From Bryobacterales bacterium F-183 (GTDB lineage: Bacteria; Acidobacteriota; Terriglobia; Bryobacterales; Bryobacteraceae), in NCBI GenBank assembly GCA_016865505.2, contig AP025252.1:4216001-4280000 (forward strand): a stretch of 64,000 nt of DNA, read 5' to 3'. The notes beneath the pieces were generated by a model, which ran no database searches, had not been told where the DNA came from, and saw nothing but the letters and a program-made list of their open reading frames with translations. This document shows, in pieces, positions 61,650 through 64,000 of this stretch. Both the position numbers and the translations under genes were made by a program. Position 1 is the stretch's first letter; every line of letters starts with the position of its first letter.

Positions 61650-63515
61650 ATGAAGTTCTTTGCTGCCGCACTCTTTACCGTCGCTTTGTTTGCGCAAGAC
61701 ACTCCGTTTTCGGTTCGCGCCAATTACACGAAGCATGAATTGAAGGTCCCGATGCGGGACGGTGTGAAGCTTTTTGTCTCGGTGTACACGCCGAAGGACA
61801 AGACGCAGAAGTACCCGATCATGCTGAATCGGACACCGTACAGCGTGGGTCCTTATGGTGCGGATTTGTACCGGCCGGCGATTGGTCCGTCGGAAAAGAT
61901 GATGAAGGACGGGTACATTTTTGTGTACCAGGATGTGCGCGGACGTTATATGTCGGAAGGCGAATGGGTAGAGGTACGGCCGCACAATCCGAAGAAGGGT
62001 CCGAAGGATATTGACGAGAGTACGGACACGTACGACACGATTGACTGGCTGGTAAAGAACATTCCGAACAATAACGGCAATGTCGGGATGTGGGGCATTT
62101 CGTATCCGGGGTTTTATGCGGCTGCGGGCATGATTGATTCGCATCCGGCGTTGAAGGCGTCGTCGCCGCAAGCGCCGGTGACCGATTACTACATGGGCGA
62201 TGACTCGTTCCACAACGGCGCGTTTATGCTGGGGGCGAACTTTGGGTTTTATAGCGGGTTCCTGCCTCGTGTGGGAGGTCCTGCACCGCCGCCGAAGTTT
62301 CGCGAGCCGTTTGATTACGGGACTCCGGATGCGTACGAGTTCTTTTTGAAGCTGGGTCCGTTATCGAATGCGGATGAAAAGTACTTCAAGTTCAAGAATC
62401 CGTATTGGACGATGCAGATGAAGCATACGAACTACGACGAGTTCTGGAGTAGCCGGAGTTTGCAGAATCATGTGAAGAACGTGAAGTCCGCGGTGATGAC
62501 GGTGGGCGGCTGGTTTGATGCGGAGGATCTGCAGGGGCCGCTGCGGATTTACCGGAAGACCAAGGAGTTCAATCCGGGCGCGAAGAACATGATTGTGATG
62601 GGGCCGTGGACGCACGGGAGTTGGTCGCGCGGGGATGGCAATAAGGTTGGCAATGTCGATTTTGCTACGAATACGGCGGCGTATTATCGCAACCAGATTG
62701 AGGCTCCGTTCTTTGAGTACTTCCTGAAGGGCAAGGGGAAGGGCGACTTCAAGGAAGCGTACATGTTTGAGACGGGGCGTAATGAATGGCATGCGGAACC
62801 GGTGTGGCCTCCGGCGGATGCGAAGTCGAAGACGCTGTACTTCCGTGAGGGCGGTACGTTGGCGTTTGATGCGCCGACGGCAGCGGAGGGTTTTGATGAG
62901 TATCTGTCCGATCCGTCGAAGCCTGTGCCGTACCTGGGTTATCCGGCGCGTGGGATGACCGGCGATTACATGACCGATGACCAGCGATTTGCGGCGAAGC
63001 GGCCGGATGTACTGGTGTTTCAGACCGAGCCCTTGGAAGAGGACTTTACGATGCTGGGTCCGATTCGGGCGCTGTTGAATGTGTCGACCACGGGTACGGA
63101 TTCGGACTTTGTGGTGAAGGTGATTGATGTGTACCCGGCCGATTATCCGACGCCGGAGGCTCCTGCGGGGAACAAGCCGTTTGGGTTCCAGACGCCGATG
63201 GGCGGGTATCAGCAGTTGGTACGCGGTGAGCCGTTCCGCGGGCGGTTCCGCAAGAGCTTTGAGAAGCCTGAGCCGTTTGTGTCGGGCAAGATGGACAAGA
63301 TCGACTTTGAACTGCCGGATGTTTTCCATACGTTCCGGCGTGGGCATCGGATTATGGTGCAGATTCAGAGTTCGTGGTTCCCGCTGACGGATCGGAATCC
63401 GCAAAAGTTTGTGCCGAACATCCCGGATGCGAAGCCGGAGGACTTTATCAAGGCGACGCAGCGGCTGTACCGGAATCGCGGAGCGGCGTCTTCGATTACG
63501 TTCCTGACCCGTTAA
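61650..63515 (+). CDS. CocE/NonD family hydrolase (alpha-amino-acid ester hydrolase-like), exported
   Basis: 621 residues with a signal peptide (FFAAALFTVALFAQ). Serine hydrolase: nucleophile S151 in MWGISYPGFYAA, Asp in VGGWFDAEDLQG, His in MGPWTHGSWSRG. A C-terminal jelly-roll X-Pro/CocE domain follows (DFVVKVIDVYP, GHRIMVQIQSSWFPL). The NNGNVGMWG approach and YQDVRGRYMSEG oxyanion loop are family features. Acts on esters or peptides in the periplasm. Confidence 0.93.
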   Translation: MKFFAAALFTVALFAQDTPFSVRANYTKHELKVPMRDGVKLFVSVYTPKDKTQKYPIMLNRTPYSVGPYGADLYRPAIGPSEKMMKDGYIFVYQDVRGRYMSEGEWVEVRPHNPKKGPKDIDESTDTYDTIDWLVKNIPNNNGNVGMWGISYPGFYAAAGMIDSHPALKASSPQAPVTDYYMGDDSFHNGAFMLGANFGFYSGFLPRVGGPAPPPKFREPFDYGTPDAYEFFLKLGPLSNADEKYFKFKNPYWTMQMKHTNYDEFWSSRSLQNHVKNVKSAVMTVGGWFDAEDLQGPLRIYRKTKEFNPGAKNMIVMGPWTHGSWSRGDGNKVGNVDFATNTAAYYRNQIEAPFFEYFLKGKGKGDFKEAYMFETGRNEWHAEPVWPPADAKSKTLYFREGGTLAFDAPTAAEGFDEYLSDPSKPVPYLGYPARGMTGDYMTDDQRFAAKRPDVLVFQTEPLEEDFTMLGPIRALLNVSTTGTDSDFVVKVIDVYPADYPTPEAPAGNKPFGFQTPMGGYQQLVRGEPFRGRFRKSFEKPEPFVSGKMDKIDFELPDVFHTFRRGHRIMVQIQSSWFPLTDRNPQKFVPNIPDAKPEDFIKATQRLYRNRGAASSITFLTR

Positions 63516-63551
63516 GCTGGAGGGATATCGTGTTGTGGTACTCTGCGCGCT

Positions 63552-64000
63552 ATGCGTAGCGTCTTCTTACGAACACTTATCATCCTCGGTGGTCTTGCGG
63601 CGGCGAGTGTGCCGGCCTGTGCCGACACCGTACTCAACTTTGACGATCTGACAACCCTCTATGCCCCGGTGGGAACCTACCAGGGCGTGGTCTTCGATGC
63701 GTCGTGGAACTACTTCGACTTTCCCGACCCCCAATACCCCGCGTCCTCACCGTCGACGCGACTCGGCGTGAATAAGCTTTTCGGCGGGGACGCCGAGTTC
63801 ACCTTCGCGTCGCCTGTGATCTTTAAGGGCGCGTTCTTCAGCGGCCTGACCGGGGAGAAAGTGAGCTTTGAACTTTACAATGGCGGGTTGGTACACACCA
63901 GTGGGATTCTGGCCGTGAGCGATGTGCCGACGTTCCTCTCATCCGGCTATACGGGCTTGGTGAGCAAGGTGCGCGTGCGGAACACAGCTGACCCCATTTT
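63552..64000 (+). CDS. exported protein, possibly PEP-CTERM class (3' end cut by window)
   Basis: At least 149 codons from ATG 63552 with no stop before the window end. A signal peptide (SVFLRTLIILGGLAAASVPACA) is followed by a beta-rich sequence (VLNFDDLTTLYAP, ASPVIFKGAFFSGLTGEKVSFEL) typical of secreted PEP-CTERM-type proteins. The sorting tail would lie beyond the window, so the class is inference. Confidence 0.6.
   Translation, partial: MRSVFLRTLIILGGLAAASVPACADTVLNFDDLTTLYAPVGTYQGVVFDASWNYFDFPDPQYPASSPSTRLGVNKLFGGDAEFTFASPVIFKGAFFSGLTGEKVSFELYNGGLVHTSGILAVSDVPTFLSSGYTGLVSKVRVRNTADPI

Noticed and set aside
1-64000. Apparent excess of the tetranucleotide GTAC
   Set aside because: Hand counts gave 10 in positions 1-1380 (about 5 expected at this GC content) and 3 in 12001-12600 (about 2 expected). 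The excess is at most twofold; a full k-mer count would be needed.
1-64000. CRISPR arrays, rRNA genes, insertion sequences
   Set aside because: No regularly spaced repeats, rRNA segments, transposase domains or paired terminal repeats were found.

Overview
The window looks like about 64 kb of chromosome from a high-GC soil bacterium, most likely an Acidobacteriota of the Bryobacter/Solibacter type. The grounds are an Oar-like TonB receptor with a carboxypeptidase-like N-terminal repeat, a paired DUF1501 and DUF1549/DUF1553 operon, a PEP-CTERM secreted protein, a GWxTD protein, squalene-hopene cyclase, a bacillithiol-type BshA and a CocE/NonD hydrolase. The taxonomic call is inference from gene content; there is no rRNA in the window.

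Layout. 1-16 kb: purine salvage (hpt) with an odd kinase-like/nuclease-like partner, a FAD oxidoreductase overlapping a membrane-anchored MutS-like ATPase, then a leftward block of GWxTD protein, TonB receptor, M20 peptidase, PEP-CTERM protein, hopanoid cyclase, thiol peroxidase and a DUF255 thioredoxin-fold protein. 16-24 kb: cobalamin adenosyltransferase, recN with a structured leader, a lactone-oxidase/PIG-L pair divergent from bshA, and a second TonB receptor. 24.4-30.6 kb: a tight rightward cassette of MBOAT acyltransferase, two SGNH hydrolases, an acyl carrier protein, a KASIII homologue whose catalytic Cys is Ser, and a DMT transporter. This is the strongest candidate for an undescribed system: an ACP-fed envelope or exopolysaccharide acylation machine. 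30.5-39.6 kb: a PIN/AbrB toxin-antitoxin pair, the DUF1501/DUF1549 pair, an Ada-AlkA fusion with Ogt, a frameshifted beta-propeller-like gene, a UPF0175/DUF3368 pair and an aldose epimerase. 39.7-42.9 kb: gyrA, a small membrane methyltransferase and tRNA-Leu(UAG). 43-45 kb: an AT-richer segment with a nucleoside-deoxyribosyltransferase/TIR-like protein and a DUF104-DUF5678 + retropepsin pair. 45-48.5 kb: a leftward mocR-pdxS-pdxT-phosphatase operon for vitamin B6. 48.5-52 kb: four genes each overlapping the next by 4 nt: a secreted RidA-like protein, a SAM methyltransferase, an RNA ligase and an HD-Pnk end-healing enzyme (frameshifted). 52-64 kb: unknowns, an amidase, an RND pump, an AbrB/RelE pair, ornithine-cyclodeaminase-like and prostaglandin-reductase-like enzymes, a CocE hydrolase and the start of a secreted protein cut by the window end.

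At larger scale the + strand is C-rich, in genes of both orientations, up to about 42.8 kb and G-rich from about 45 kb on. This skew switch coincides with the tRNA-Leu and the atypical segment. It is negative-to-positive, the direction expected at a replication origin or at a rearrangement boundary, although no dnaA or DnaA boxes were seen.
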